DNA of 64,000 nt from Gemmatimonadetes bacterium bin94 (GTDB taxonomy: Bacteria > Gemmatimonadota > Gemmatimonadetes > Longimicrobiales > Gaopeijiaceae), in assembly GCA_002238865.1 (NCBI GenBank), contig MPNE01000015.1, forward strand, positions 1-64,000, written 5' to 3'. Shown in pieces: positions 6,653-15,874 of the stretch. Each line of letters starts with the position of its first letter. Positions within the stretch are counted from its first letter, which is position 1. A program made the position numbers and the translations under genes. Below the pieces are notes generated by a model. The model was given only the letters and a program-made list of their open reading frames with translations. It searched no databases and had not been told where the DNA came from.

Positions 6653-9549
6653 TCGCGCCGGAGAGCCGCACGCTCGGCCAGATTGCTGACGAATGGGGAA
6701 CAGCGGTACCGTGCGCCGGTAACCTGCCCGTGGATATCGGCAATCCCGAATTTGCCTGGTTCATCGAATCCGGCGCAGTCGACCTTTTCCTGGTCGAACG
6801 GCAGGACGGTGTAGAGCAATCCGCACCGCAGCACATGCTGCGCGCCGACTCGGGCCGCCTCTTGCCGGGTACCGCGCCACAGGACGACGTGACTTCCCTG
6901 GGGGTGATCGCCAAGGGGCTGCCCGGCACCGTGCTGCGGCGCCTTCCCGCCGCGCGGCTTGGCGCGGTTCGCCGCTCGGAGCTGGCGGAACAGGTCGACG
7001 CGTGGCTCGTGGACATCTCGGCGATGCTGGTTCGGGACGTTACCCATCATCCGCGGACGGACGTCCTCCTCGAATCCGGCGATGCGCCGGCAACCAGGAG
7101 CGGCACACTCACGGCACGCCGGGGAGTGGTATGGGTGACCGGCTTGCAACCGGGTGCGGGGCTGTTCATGGGCCTGGTCGATCCCGCCGACGGCGAGACG
7201 GACCCCGCTGGCGCCGGGCGCGCGGTGCCGCTGGCGCCCACGACCTGGTTGACCCTGCCGCAGGATGTGCGGATCTCCACCCTGTCCTCCCTGGAGCTTG
7301 CCGACGGCGAGCTGTTGCTGCCAGCTCTGAACGCCTTCACCCAGATCGCGCTCTCGGTCGAGCGGCTGAACCGCCTGTTGGCCGTCGCCGACCAGGCGAA
7401 TCTGGCGCGTGAGCGGGTCATCCGCCGCTCCAGCGAAGAGGACGACGCCCGCCGCCGCCTTTTCGACCTGTATGGTCTTCTGCACGAAGCCGACGACAAG
7501 ACGCTGCACGATGTCCTGAGAATCATCGGCCGGCATGCCGGAATAGTCTTCCGGAGTCCACCTGCAACCGAAGGATCCACGGTCGCCTCCAAGCTCGCCA
7601 GGGTGCTCAGCGCGTCCGGAGTACCCGGCCGGCGAGTGCGCCTCGTGCCGCGGGACCGTTGGTGGGTCGGCGACAGCGGCGCCATGCTGGCTTTTCGAGC
7701 CCGGGACGGCAGGCCCGTGGCGCTGTTGCCGGGCGGTCTGGGAAATTACCGGGAAATCGACCCCGCCCGCGGGCGAAAGTCGCGGATCACGGCTGCCAGC
7801 GCCGCGTCTCTGCGCCCGGACGCCTGGCTGTTCTACCCCCCGCTGAAGTCCGCTGTCGCCCGCTGGCGTGATCTGTGGAGGGTCGCCAGGACCGGGCTGG
7901 GTGCCGATCTGGCGCGCTTCGTGGCAACTGGACTCATGGGGGGGCTGGTCATGTTGCTGCCGGCCGTGGCGCTCGGCTTCGTCGCGGACGAGGTGATTCC
8001 CGTCGGCGATGCCGGGCTGTTGTACGGCATCAGCGCTGCCCTGGTTGCATTTGGTCTCGTCCGCGCCGTGCTGCACGTCGTCCAGGGCACGATTCTGATG
8101 CGGCTTGAAGGCCGCGCCACCTCCCGGATGGAGGCCGCGTTCTGGGACCGTCTGGTGCGGCTGCCGTCGCGCATCATGCAGCGCTACCCGGCCAACGATC
8201 TCGCGACGCGAGGCATGGCGTTCCAGAACCTGCACGACGTGATCGGCAACGGCCTGCTCTCGATCGTTTTCCTGTCACCCGCGTTCCTGATCATCGCTTC
8301 CCGCGATGTCGCGCTCGGCGCGCTGACGGCCGCTTTCGGCCTGCTGTCGCTGCTCGTCACCGTTGCGCTCGGACTGCGGCAGGTTGCGCCGCACGGCCGC
8401 AGGCTGAAGGCCGTGCGGCGCCTGTCCGGCCGACTGTTCCAACTCATCAACGGCATATCCAAGCTGCGCGTGGAAGGTGCCGAGGGCTCGGGTTTTGCAG
8501 CCTGGGCGCGGGACTACCGCGAGCAGAAGCGCGCGGAACTGGAGCTCGGTGCGATCGAGGCTCACCGGCGGGCCTTCGAGGCCGTTCTCCCGCTACTCGC
8601 GGGAGCGACGCTGATCCTGGCCATGACGTTATCCGGCCCGACTTCCGTGGGTGTCGGCGACTTGATCGTCGTCTATGTGCTATTCCTGCTCTACCAGACG
8701 GCCGTGAGTCGCCTGGGTGATTCGCTCAGCTCATTGGCCGCCGCGGTGCCCGCGCTGAATCAGATCCGGCCGCTACTGGCCGAGGCGCCGGAGACGAGCG
8801 CCGAAGCCGAATTCGTGGAAGTGCTCGGGGGCGATGTCGTCTTCGACCACATCTCGTTCCGCTACAATGCCGACGGACCGCTGATTCTCGATGACGTGTC
8901 GATTCGGGCACGCCCGGGTGAGTTCGTCGCGATCGCCGGCGACTCCGGGGCCGGCAAGAGTACGCTCTTCAGGCTCGCGCTTGCATTGGAACAGCCGTCG
9001 AACGGATCGGTCTACTTCGACGGCCGGGACCTTCGACAGCTCGATGTCAAGGAGGTGCGCCGCCACATCGGCGTGGTGCCGCAGGTGGTGCGACTCCACC
9101 CACAGGATCTGTGGGACAACATCGTCGGCGACCACGACGGCGTTACTGCGGAAGAAGCCTGGGAGGCAGCGCGCATTGCCGCCATCGACCGCGAGATCGC
9201 GGCGTTGCCGATGGGCATGCTGACGCCCGTGGGCGCAGGCGCCGCCGTCCTGTCCGGCGGCGAGAGCCAGCGTATCCGGCTCGCCCACGCGCTGATCCGC
9301 AATCCCCGCATCCTGCTCCTCGACGAAGCCACGAACTGGCTGGACAACGAAACGCAGTCCAGGGTCATGGCCAACCTGGCAAGTCTCACATCAACGCGGA
9401 TCGTGATTGCGCACCGCCTTTCCACACTGCGTCAGGCCGACCGGATCTACGTAATGCAGAGGGGCAGGGTCGTGCAGGAAGGTTCCTTCGAGGAGCTGGC
9501 GGCGACCCCGGGCGCCTTTCAGGAGCTCGTGCGGCGGCAGGTGGCCTGA
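6649..9549 (+). CDS. NHLM ABC transporter, ATP-binding/permease subunit
   Basis: The second ABC half-transporter of the NHLM system, 966 residues. About 420 N-terminal residues carry no peptidase motif; parts recall cyclic-nucleotide-like sensor folds (AWFIESGAVDLFLVE near the start). The transmembrane region spans about residues 425-700. The C-terminal ATPase has GDSGAGKST near residue 764, the signature LSGGESQRIRLAHAL, the Walker B ILLLDEATNWLD and the switch AHRLST. It overlaps the C39 transporter gene by four bases and probably forms a heterodimer with it, the partner supplying the protease. The gap to the hydroxylase fusion gene is only 71 bases. Confidence 0.9.
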   Translation: MIAPESRTLGQIADEWGTAVPCAGNLPVDIGNPEFAWFIESGAVDLFLVERQDGVEQSAPQHMLRADSGRLLPGTAPQDDVTSLGVIAKGLPGTVLRRLPAARLGAVRRSELAEQVDAWLVDISAMLVRDVTHHPRTDVLLESGDAPATRSGTLTARRGVVWVTGLQPGAGLFMGLVDPADGETDPAGAGRAVPLAPTTWLTLPQDVRISTLSSLELADGELLLPALNAFTQIALSVERLNRLLAVADQANLARERVIRRSSEEDDARRRLFDLYGLLHEADDKTLHDVLRIIGRHAGIVFRSPPATEGSTVASKLARVLSASGVPGRRVRLVPRDRWWVGDSGAMLAFRARDGRPVALLPGGLGNYREIDPARGRKSRITAASAASLRPDAWLFYPPLKSAVARWRDLWRVARTGLGADLARFVATGLMGGLVMLLPAVALGFVADEVIPVGDAGLLYGISAALVAFGLVRAVLHVVQGTILMRLEGRATSRMEAAFWDRLVRLPSRIMQRYPANDLATRGMAFQNLHDVIGNGLLSIVFLSPAFLIIASRDVALGALTAAFGLLSLLVTVALGLRQVAPHGRRLKAVRRLSGRLFQLINGISKLRVEGAEGSGFAAWARDYREQKRAELELGAIEAHRRAFEAVLPLLAGATLILAMTLSGPTSVGVGDLIVVYVLFLLYQTAVSRLGDSLSSLAAAVPALNQIRPLLAEAPETSAEAEFVEVLGGDVVFDHISFRYNADGPLILDDVSIRARPGEFVAIAGDSGAGKSTLFRLALALEQPSNGSVYFDGRDLRQLDVKEVRRHIGVVPQVVRLHPQDLWDNIVGDHDGVTAEEAWEAARIAAIDREIAALPMGMLTPVGAGAAVLSGGESQRIRLAHALIRNPRILLLDEATNWLDNETQSRVMANLASLTSTRIVIAHRLSTLRQADRIYVMQRGRVVQEGSFEELAATPGAFQELVRRQVA

Positions 9550-9620
9550 CCGTCGGTCGGCACGTTAGTTTGAAATGGGCGGGTTCCGTGGAGCAGTCAC
9601 CTTGGTAGAGGGTTTCCAGG

Positions 9621-11630
9621 ATGGAAGCACGTGGTTTCGGCGCCTCGGCAACCATGAGCGGGCGGGTTGTCGAGCCGTCACTGTCGAACGCGCTGCCGCA
9701 CTTCGTTCCCCTCGTCATCTTCCCGCTCGTAGTCTGCGCCGCCATCTACGGCGGTTGGTGGATTGTGGGTCCATTCGCCTTCTTCATGCTCGCAGACAAA
9801 TTCGACAGGTTCTTCGGCCTGGAGGAACGGAACATGGATCCGGCCTCGACCCGCGAGAGCCAGTTGTTCCTGTACAAGCTCTCCCTCTGGTTGTGGGCGG
9901 CGTCCTGGCCGGTGGTCTTCGTATTCGCGCTGTGGCAGATGTTGATCGCCGACCACCTTTCCTTCTGGGAAGTCGGTTTCATGACCGGCGTCCTGGCGCT
10001 GGTGGCCCAGACGGTCTTCGTTGTGGGCCACGAACTGGTTCATCGGCGCGCCGTCTGGGAGCGCCGGCTCGGTGAGTTCCTGCTGGCTTCCGTCTCCTAC
10101 CCGCACTATGCGACCGAGCACGTCTACATTCATCATCCCCGCGTATGTACGCCCCTGGACCCCGGATACGCACCGAAGGGCCTGAGCTTCTGGCAGTACC
10201 TTCCCCGAGAGGTGGCAAACAACCTCCTGGGCGCCTGGCGGTTCGAACGCCGCCGACTTGCCCGCCGCCAACTCCCGGTCTTCCACTACACGAACGCCTT
10301 TTGGCGCTACATCGTGGAACTGGTCGTCTGGTACGGGCTGATCTACTGGATCGGCGGCGTGTGGGCCGTGCTGGCGTTCGTCGTCCTGTGTGGGGGCGTG
10401 GTCTTCTCCATGAAGATGAGCAACTACGTGCAACACTACGGACTCAGGCGCATCCGCATGCCCCACGGCAGGTTCGAGCCGGTGAAACCGCGGCACGCCT
10501 GGAGTGCCGCATACAAGTTCACCAACTGGCTCTACTACAACATGCAGCGCCATGCCGACCACCATACGTCCAACCGGCGCTATCCGCTCCTGCAACACTA
10601 TGGCGAGGCGGACTCGCCGCAGCTGCCGGGCAGCTACATCCAGATGAACACCCTGGCGCTATTCCCCAAGCGGTGGTTCGAGACCATCGATCCGTTGCTC
10701 GATCGTCAGCGCGCCCAGTTCTATCCCGAGATCGACGACTGGAGCGCCTACGATAGCCGGGCGTTTGCAGCGCGCCCCGACGCATTCGACGCCATCGCCG
10801 AGATCCACGCCTCCTCCCCGCGTCTCGCCGCGTGGATCAACGAATACCCTGCACTGCTCGACAGGCTTCGGGACCGCGAATTCACCGACCTGGAGTTGCC
10901 GGAGGGATTCGCGCCGGACCCGGAATTCGAGGCGATCGCCCGTTCCGGGCTGGCGCGGCTCTACTGGACGCGCGAACTCGGCGTCTCCGAGATGAAGGAC
11001 CAGCTCGCCGACATCCATACGCAGGACACCGGCGAGGCGGTCGATGCGGCGCGGGAGTGGTCGAACAGCAAGGTCTTCCAGATCGGCATGCATACGATGC
11101 GTGGCAGCTTGTCGGAGAGCGAGGCGGGCACGGCGTTGTCGCGCGTCGCCGAAGCCTCCATCGCCACCGTGCTGTCCGCGGTTGAGGAGGATTTTGAGGA
11201 CCGGGGAATTCCGCGCGCCAGCGGCGGGGGGGGGGGGGGGGGGTTGGGGGCGCCGGGCGCCGGGGTGGCGGTGGCGGTTTTGGGGCCTCTGGCCAGCGGG
11301 GAGGCGACGCCGGGCACGGAGCTTGATGTCCGTTTTGCGCACGATGGTGATCCCGTCAGGTACTACGAAGCACTGGTCCGGCGGTTCCGCAAGGCGCTAC
11401 GCGCGCTGTCGCGGGACAATCTGCTGCTGGCGCCGCTGCCGCGCCGCGGGTTGGACGGGCTGCGTTCTCTCGCTGCGATCGAGGAACAGCTCCGGAAACC
11501 CGGTTCGGATCCCGAACTCCTGGCGCTCGCGGGGGCGCGTTGCGTGTTCGCGTCCGGCGATAGCGAAACCTGGAAACGGTTCATCGACGCGCTCCCAAAT
11601 GGACAGCACCCTCCAGCCGGCCCCCTCTAG
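9621..11630 (+). CDS. AlkB-like di-iron hydroxylase fused to GlnE-like domain
   Basis: Starts at ATG 9621 with AGAGGG eight bases upstream. Residues 1 to about 390 are an AlkB-family integral-membrane monooxygenase: HELVHRR (137), HVYIHHPRV (167), NYVQHYG (268) and QRHADHH (311) match the four His/Asn boxes that hold two irons. Residues about 395-665 look like the C-terminal half of a glutamine-synthetase adenylyltransferase: a helical part with VFQIGMHTMRGS and ALSRVAEASIATVL, then VAVLGPLASGEATPGTELD where GlnE proteins have a GKLGG...SDLD motif, then YYEALVRRFRKAL and a PLPRRGLDG stretch. The first acidic residue of the DxD metal motif is Glu here (ELD), so nucleotidyl transfer may be altered. 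AlkB alone is about 390 residues; I know of no standard fusion of this type. A run of 18 G lies inside the second domain. Confidence 0.82.
   Translation: MEARGFGASATMSGRVVEPSLSNALPHFVPLVIFPLVVCAAIYGGWWIVGPFAFFMLADKFDRFFGLEERNMDPASTRESQLFLYKLSLWLWAASWPVVFVFALWQMLIADHLSFWEVGFMTGVLALVAQTVFVVGHELVHRRAVWERRLGEFLLASVSYPHYATEHVYIHHPRVCTPLDPGYAPKGLSFWQYLPREVANNLLGAWRFERRRLARRQLPVFHYTNAFWRYIVELVVWYGLIYWIGGVWAVLAFVVLCGGVVFSMKMSNYVQHYGLRRIRMPHGRFEPVKPRHAWSAAYKFTNWLYYNMQRHADHHTSNRRYPLLQHYGEADSPQLPGSYIQMNTLALFPKRWFETIDPLLDRQRAQFYPEIDDWSAYDSRAFAARPDAFDAIAEIHASSPRLAAWINEYPALLDRLRDREFTDLELPEGFAPDPEFEAIARSGLARLYWTRELGVSEMKDQLADIHTQDTGEAVDAAREWSNSKVFQIGMHTMRGSLSESEAGTALSRVAEASIATVLSAVEEDFEDRGIPRASGGGGGGGLGAPGAGVAVAVLGPLASGEATPGTELDVRFAHDGDPVRYYEALVRRFRKALRALSRDNLLLAPLPRRGLDGLRSLAAIEEQLRKPGSDPELLALAGARCVFASGDSETWKRFIDALPNGQHPPAGPL
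11226..11243 (+). repeat. Run of 18 G inside the AlkB-GlnE fusion gene
   Basis: An uninterrupted G18 encodes a polyglycine stretch between the helical and catalytic parts of the GlnE-like domain, directly after the EEDFEDRGIPRAS segment. The present length keeps the frame open. A gain or loss of one G would truncate the protein. Such tracts slip during replication and also cause sequencing or assembly errors, so both a phase-variable switch and an artefact are possible. Confidence 0.9.
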
Positions 11631-12621
11631 GATCGATACCGCGCTTGGTATCCGCGGTTCGGGCATCCATGCCCCTGTCGCCGGGCGCCTGGCACCCGAC
11701 ACGCTGGCCCGACGGCTGGAGCCGATGGGCGCGAACAATCTTCCCGGATCAACGCGCGTGTGCGGACGAGAGCAACACCCGCCTGACCCCGCGGCACTGG
11801 ACGACTTCCTCGCAGCGAGCCGAGAGCGCGTCAACGCCGTTCTCGACGAAGTCCTGCCGGCCGAGACGCAGCACCCCAGGGAACTGCACCGTGCTCTGCG
11901 CTACGCTGTCTTCTCGGGCGGAAAGCGTCTGCGTCCGACGCTGGCGCTCGGCTCAGCCATGGCGGGCGGTGCGGATCCGGAGCAGGCCATGCCCGTTGCC
12001 ATCGCAACAGAGCTGGTGCACACCTGTTCGCTCGTCCTGGACGACCTGCCGGCGCAAGACGACAACGCCGTGCGACGGGGGCGGTCAGCGGCCCACATTG
12101 CCTTCGGCAGCGCTACCGCCATTCTGGCGGGCAGTGCCCTGTTGGCTGAGGCGTTCGCCCAGTGTACCCGGCTGCCCGACCCATACGCGTGTGCTGCGGT
12201 AGGCGCCGGTTTGACCGACACGATCGGCTCGAGAGGATTGATTGGCGGACAAGTCGACGACCTTGCATTCAGTCCGTCCGAGACGAGCCTGGAGGAGGTT
12301 GCGCACATCCATCTGCGCAAGACCGCCGCCCTGTTTCGCTTTTCAGCCTGGAGCGGCGGCGTGGCCGCGGGACTCTCCGGCGAGCATCTTGACCGCCTCG
12401 ACGCGTTTGGATGCGCCTACGGGCTCGCCTTCCAGGTCGTCGACGACCTGCTTGACGCAGATCCAAGGGAGTGCTCGATGCTGCATGTGCTTTCGCGGCA
12501 CGAGGCGCGTGGGCGCATCCGCCGACTGCTTGACCAGGGGGCACGCGAGATCGAGGTGTTCGGGCCGGACGGCTGGGTACTGGCCGGTCTGGCGCGGCGC
12601 CTGGAAGGGCTGATCCTATAG
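11599..12621 (+). CDS. Short-chain polyprenyl diphosphate synthase (FPP/GGPP type)
   Basis: All-trans prenyltransferase condensing isopentenyl diphosphate with allylic diphosphates. Visible are the GGKRLRP substrate site, the first Asp-rich motif DDLPAQDD (148-155) and the second motif VVDDLLDAD (about 282-286). The first motif has the bacterial FPP/GGPP form with two inserted residues. The start is uncertain: ATG 11599 lies inside the end of the previous gene and gives about 75 residues before the family core; ATG 11724 is an alternative. After the second Asp motif the usual conserved Gly-Lys-rich segment is replaced by SMLHVLSRHEARG, so the C-terminal active-site wall is atypical. Overlap with the hydroxylase fusion gene places it in the RiPP export operon, an unusual site for a housekeeping ispA. 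Confidence 0.85.
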   Translation: MDSTLQPAPSRIDTALGIRGSGIHAPVAGRLAPDTLARRLEPMGANNLPGSTRVCGREQHPPDPAALDDFLAASRERVNAVLDEVLPAETQHPRELHRALRYAVFSGGKRLRPTLALGSAMAGGADPEQAMPVAIATELVHTCSLVLDDLPAQDDNAVRRGRSAAHIAFGSATAILAGSALLAEAFAQCTRLPDPYACAAVGAGLTDTIGSRGLIGGQVDDLAFSPSETSLEEVAHIHLRKTAALFRFSAWSGGVAAGLSGEHLDRLDAFGCAYGLAFQVVDDLLDADPRECSMLHVLSRHEARGRIRRLLDQGAREIEVFGPDGWVLAGLARRLEGLIL

Positions 12622-12651
12622 TCGCCGGCATGTGCGGCACGGCACGCTAGC

Positions 12652-15600
12652 ATGAATTCCAGCGACGGAGGCCGCGGCCCGATCGCCTACATGGCGGGGA
12701 ACAGTACCGCAGTCAACGTCGTCATGCTCGTCCTGCTGGTCGGTGGCCTGTTCACGGCGTTCGGTCTTGTCCAGGAGGTGATCCCCGACGCATCCCTGGA
12801 CCGAATTCAGATCATCGTGCCCTACCCCGGCGCCTCTCCGGAAGAGGTGGAGGAGTTGATCGTCCGCAGGATCGAGGAACAGATCAGGGGCGTAGAAGGA
12901 CTCGAGCGCGTGGTCGCGGCCGCCTCCCGGGGGTCCGGATCGGTGGTCGCCGAGTTCAAGAGCGGGACGGACATCGGCCGCGCGCTCAACGAGGTGAAGG
13001 CGGAGGTGGACCGCATCCCGACGTTCCCGGCGGACGCGGAGCGGCCCGACGTGCGGGAGATCACCACCCGGCAGGTCTTCCTGCGCCTCGTCGTCCATGG
13101 TGATGTCCCGGAGCGCACACTCAAGGAGCTGGCGTACCGGATCGAAGAGGGTATTTCGGCCCTGCCTCAGGTGTCGCTGGCCCGGACGAGCGGGACCCGC
13201 CCGGACGAGATATCGATCGAGGTTCCCCGGCTGCAGCTTCGCTCTCTTGGCCTGACCCTGGAAGAGGTCGCCCATGCGGTGCGGCAGGGTTCGCTGGAAC
13301 TCTCGGCCGGCAGGATATCGGCCGGTGACGAGGAGATCCTCGTCCGTACGCTGGGACAGAACTACGACCAGTACGACTTCGAGGACATCGTCGTCCTGAC
13401 CCGCCCGGACGGCACGTCCGTGAGGGTGGGCGACATCGCCACGGTGCGTGACGGCTTCGCCGACAGCGATCTTCGGATGCGCTACAACGGCCGGGCCGCG
13501 GCCCGTGTGGATGTGTATCGCACTTCCGACGAACAGCTGCTGGGCATCAGCACGGCGGTTGAGGACTACCTGGAGACCAGCGTGCTGCCGAGCCTTCCCG
13601 CCAGCGTGGAGGTCGCGATCTGGAGCGACGACTCCGCGCTGGTGGGTGGGCGGCTGGGCCTCATGGTCAAGAACGGCCTACTCGGCCTCCTCCTTGTCTT
13701 CATCACCCTGGCGCTCTTCCTGGAGATCCGGCTCGCGTTGTGGGTGGCGGTGGGTCTGGCCGTTTCGTTCGCGGGAGCGTTCCTCGTGATGGGCTCCCTG
13801 GGCGTGACCATCAACATGTTCTCGCTGATGGGCCTCATCCTCGCGCTGGGGATCGTCGTCGACGATGCGATTGTCGTGGGGGAGAGCGTCCACCTGGAGC
13901 GGGAACGGGGCGCCGGGGGGTTGGAGGCGGCGATCCGCGGGACGAAGAAGGTGAGCAGTCCCGTCATTTTCTCGGTCCTCACTTCGATCATCGCCTTCTC
14001 GGTCCTGATGACCGTGCCTGGCGCACAGGGCAAGCTGGGGCGTGCCGTCCCCATCGTCGTTATCTCCGTTCTGTTCATTTCGCTACTCGATTCGCTGCTG
14101 CTTCTGCCGAACCACCTCTCGCACCTGCCCGCGGCCGGCCAACGGGCGCGGAATCGGACCGCCAGACTCTGGGGCAGGCTCCAACGGCGCGTGGGCGTTC
14201 TTGTGAAGCGCCTCGCCGACGGTCCGCTCGACCGCGGGCTGCGTCTGGCGACCGGGCGGCCGCTCGTCGTACTCGCTTCCGCGGCCGGGCTGCTCGTGCT
14301 CTCGGCTGGTCTCGTCGCCTCGGGAATCGTGCCCAACCGATTCAACATTCCACTTGAAGGCGACATCGTGTCGGCGGACCTGGAGCTCCCGGCCGGGACG
14401 CCGGGAGAGTTCACGGCCGAAGTGGCCGGCCGTGTGGAGGCGGCGGGACACCGTGCAGTGGCACGGGTCGGCGCAGAGCACGGACTGTCTACGGAGGCGC
14501 CGCTGGAGGTCGCCGTCGCCGTCACGGTGGGGCAGTCGGCGCAGCTGTTCGATCCCCTGGCCGGTGACCTGGTCCGGGCCCCCCGCGGCCACATCGCGGC
14601 GGTCCAGTTCAAGCTGATCGATTGGGAACGTCGCAAGATCGCCGCCTCCGCGCTCGAGCAGCTGTGGCGGGAAGAGGCCGGCGAGATCCCCGAGGCGACG
14701 GAGTTTTCGATTACGTCCAGCATTGTGGGCGGAGACCTCCCCGTACACTACGATCTTTCTCATCCCGATCCCGGCCGCCTGCGTTCGATAGCAGACGATG
14801 TAGCCGCGGAACTCACCGCCATCGATGGCGTCTTCGATGTCAGGCACAACCTTGACGAGGGATTCGGCGAACTCCAGCTCGAACTCGAGCCGGCCGCCCG
14901 TTCGCTCCAACTGACGCTCGATCAATTCGCCCACCAGATGAGAGCCGCCTTCTTCGGCGTGGAAGCGCTCACGGTTCCTCGAGGCCGCGAGGACGTACGC
15001 GTCTACGTGCGGCTCCCGGAAGAAGAGCGGAACTCGGCTGCCGACGTCGAGAAGTACATGGTGCGCATGCCCGGCGGCGGGGAGGTGGCTCTGGGACAGA
15101 TCGCGTCCGTGGGTTTCGACCGGTCTCCTTCCACGATCCATCGGATCGACGGGCGACGCGCCGTATCGGTTACGGCCAACGTGGACGCTATCCACGCAAC
15201 GGGTCGACAGGTGGACGATCGCGTGGAACGGGACCTCCTCGCGCCTCTTGAAGCCCGGGATCCCGACTTCGCCTATGCATTCGGCGGCGAGCGCAAGCAG
15301 CAGGACAGTATCAATTCGGCCCTGGCCAGATCGGGATTCCTCGCGCTGATCGTCATGTACGCGCTGATGGCGATCCCGTTCGGATCCTGGGTTCAGCCGC
15401 TCATCGTGCTTGCGGCCATACCCCTCGGGGCGGTCGGCGCGCTGCTGGGACACATGCTGCTGGGCCTCGAACTCAGTGTCTGGTCGACGCAGGGCCTGGT
15501 CGGGGTGAGCGGGGTCGTCATCAACGACTCGGTGCTGATGGTCAAATGCATGAACGACTTCAGGGACTCCGGCATGGATCCGCGAGAAGCCATCATCGCC

Positions 15601-15840
15601 GGATCCAGGATCCGGTTTCGGGCCATTCTCCTGACATCGCTCACTACCTTCCTCGGGGTGGCCCCGCTGGTGCTCGAAACGAGCACGCACGCCCGGCATC
15701 TGGTGCCGCTGGCAACATCGGTCGGATTCGGCGTTCTCGTTGCCACTTTCCTCCTCCTGCTGGTCGTACCGGCGCTCGCCATGGTCCAGCATCACGCCCG
15801 CGAGTGGTTTGCTCTCGCGCCGGGACGAGGAAGATCTTGA
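12652..15840 (+). CDS. RND-family efflux permease
   Basis: Proton-driven inner-membrane pump of the AcrB/CzcA superfamily, 1062 residues. One N-terminal helix (residues about 22-43) is followed by a large periplasmic loop with PYPGASPEEVEELI and EFKSGTDI, then helices with the NMFSLMGLILALGIVVDDAIVVGE signature, a second periplasmic loop, and C-terminal helices ending with GVVINDSVLMVKCMN and LTSLTTFLGVAPLV. The charged residues on helix 4 (VVDDAIV) fit proton coupling. It begins 30 bases after the prenyl synthase gene without a clear ribosome site. No dedicated membrane-fusion protein or outer-membrane channel gene follows, so it may use distant partners or export a lipid-like product of this locus. 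Confidence 0.9.
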   Translation: MNSSDGGRGPIAYMAGNSTAVNVVMLVLLVGGLFTAFGLVQEVIPDASLDRIQIIVPYPGASPEEVEELIVRRIEEQIRGVEGLERVVAAASRGSGSVVAEFKSGTDIGRALNEVKAEVDRIPTFPADAERPDVREITTRQVFLRLVVHGDVPERTLKELAYRIEEGISALPQVSLARTSGTRPDEISIEVPRLQLRSLGLTLEEVAHAVRQGSLELSAGRISAGDEEILVRTLGQNYDQYDFEDIVVLTRPDGTSVRVGDIATVRDGFADSDLRMRYNGRAAARVDVYRTSDEQLLGISTAVEDYLETSVLPSLPASVEVAIWSDDSALVGGRLGLMVKNGLLGLLLVFITLALFLEIRLALWVAVGLAVSFAGAFLVMGSLGVTINMFSLMGLILALGIVVDDAIVVGESVHLERERGAGGLEAAIRGTKKVSSPVIFSVLTSIIAFSVLMTVPGAQGKLGRAVPIVVISVLFISLLDSLLLLPNHLSHLPAAGQRARNRTARLWGRLQRRVGVLVKRLADGPLDRGLRLATGRPLVVLASAAGLLVLSAGLVASGIVPNRFNIPLEGDIVSADLELPAGTPGEFTAEVAGRVEAAGHRAVARVGAEHGLSTEAPLEVAVAVTVGQSAQLFDPLAGDLVRAPRGHIAAVQFKLIDWERRKIAASALEQLWREEAGEIPEATEFSITSSIVGGDLPVHYDLSHPDPGRLRSIADDVAAELTAIDGVFDVRHNLDEGFGELQLELEPAARSLQLTLDQFAHQMRAAFFGVEALTVPRGREDVRVYVRLPEEERNSAADVEKYMVRMPGGGEVALGQIASVGFDRSPSTIHRIDGRRAVSVTANVDAIHATGRQVDDRVERDLLAPLEARDPDFAYAFGGERKQQDSINSALARSGFLALIVMYALMAIPFGSWVQPLIVLAAIPLGAVGALLGHMLLGLELSVWSTQGLVGVSGVVINDSVLMVKCMNDFRDSGMDPREAIIAGSRIRFRAILLTSLTTFLGVAPLVLETSTHARHLVPLATSVGFGVLVATFLLLLVVPALAMVQHHAREWFALAPGRGRS

Positions 15841-15874
15841 GGCCCTGCCGGCTACGTATCGAGCGGATCCCGCC

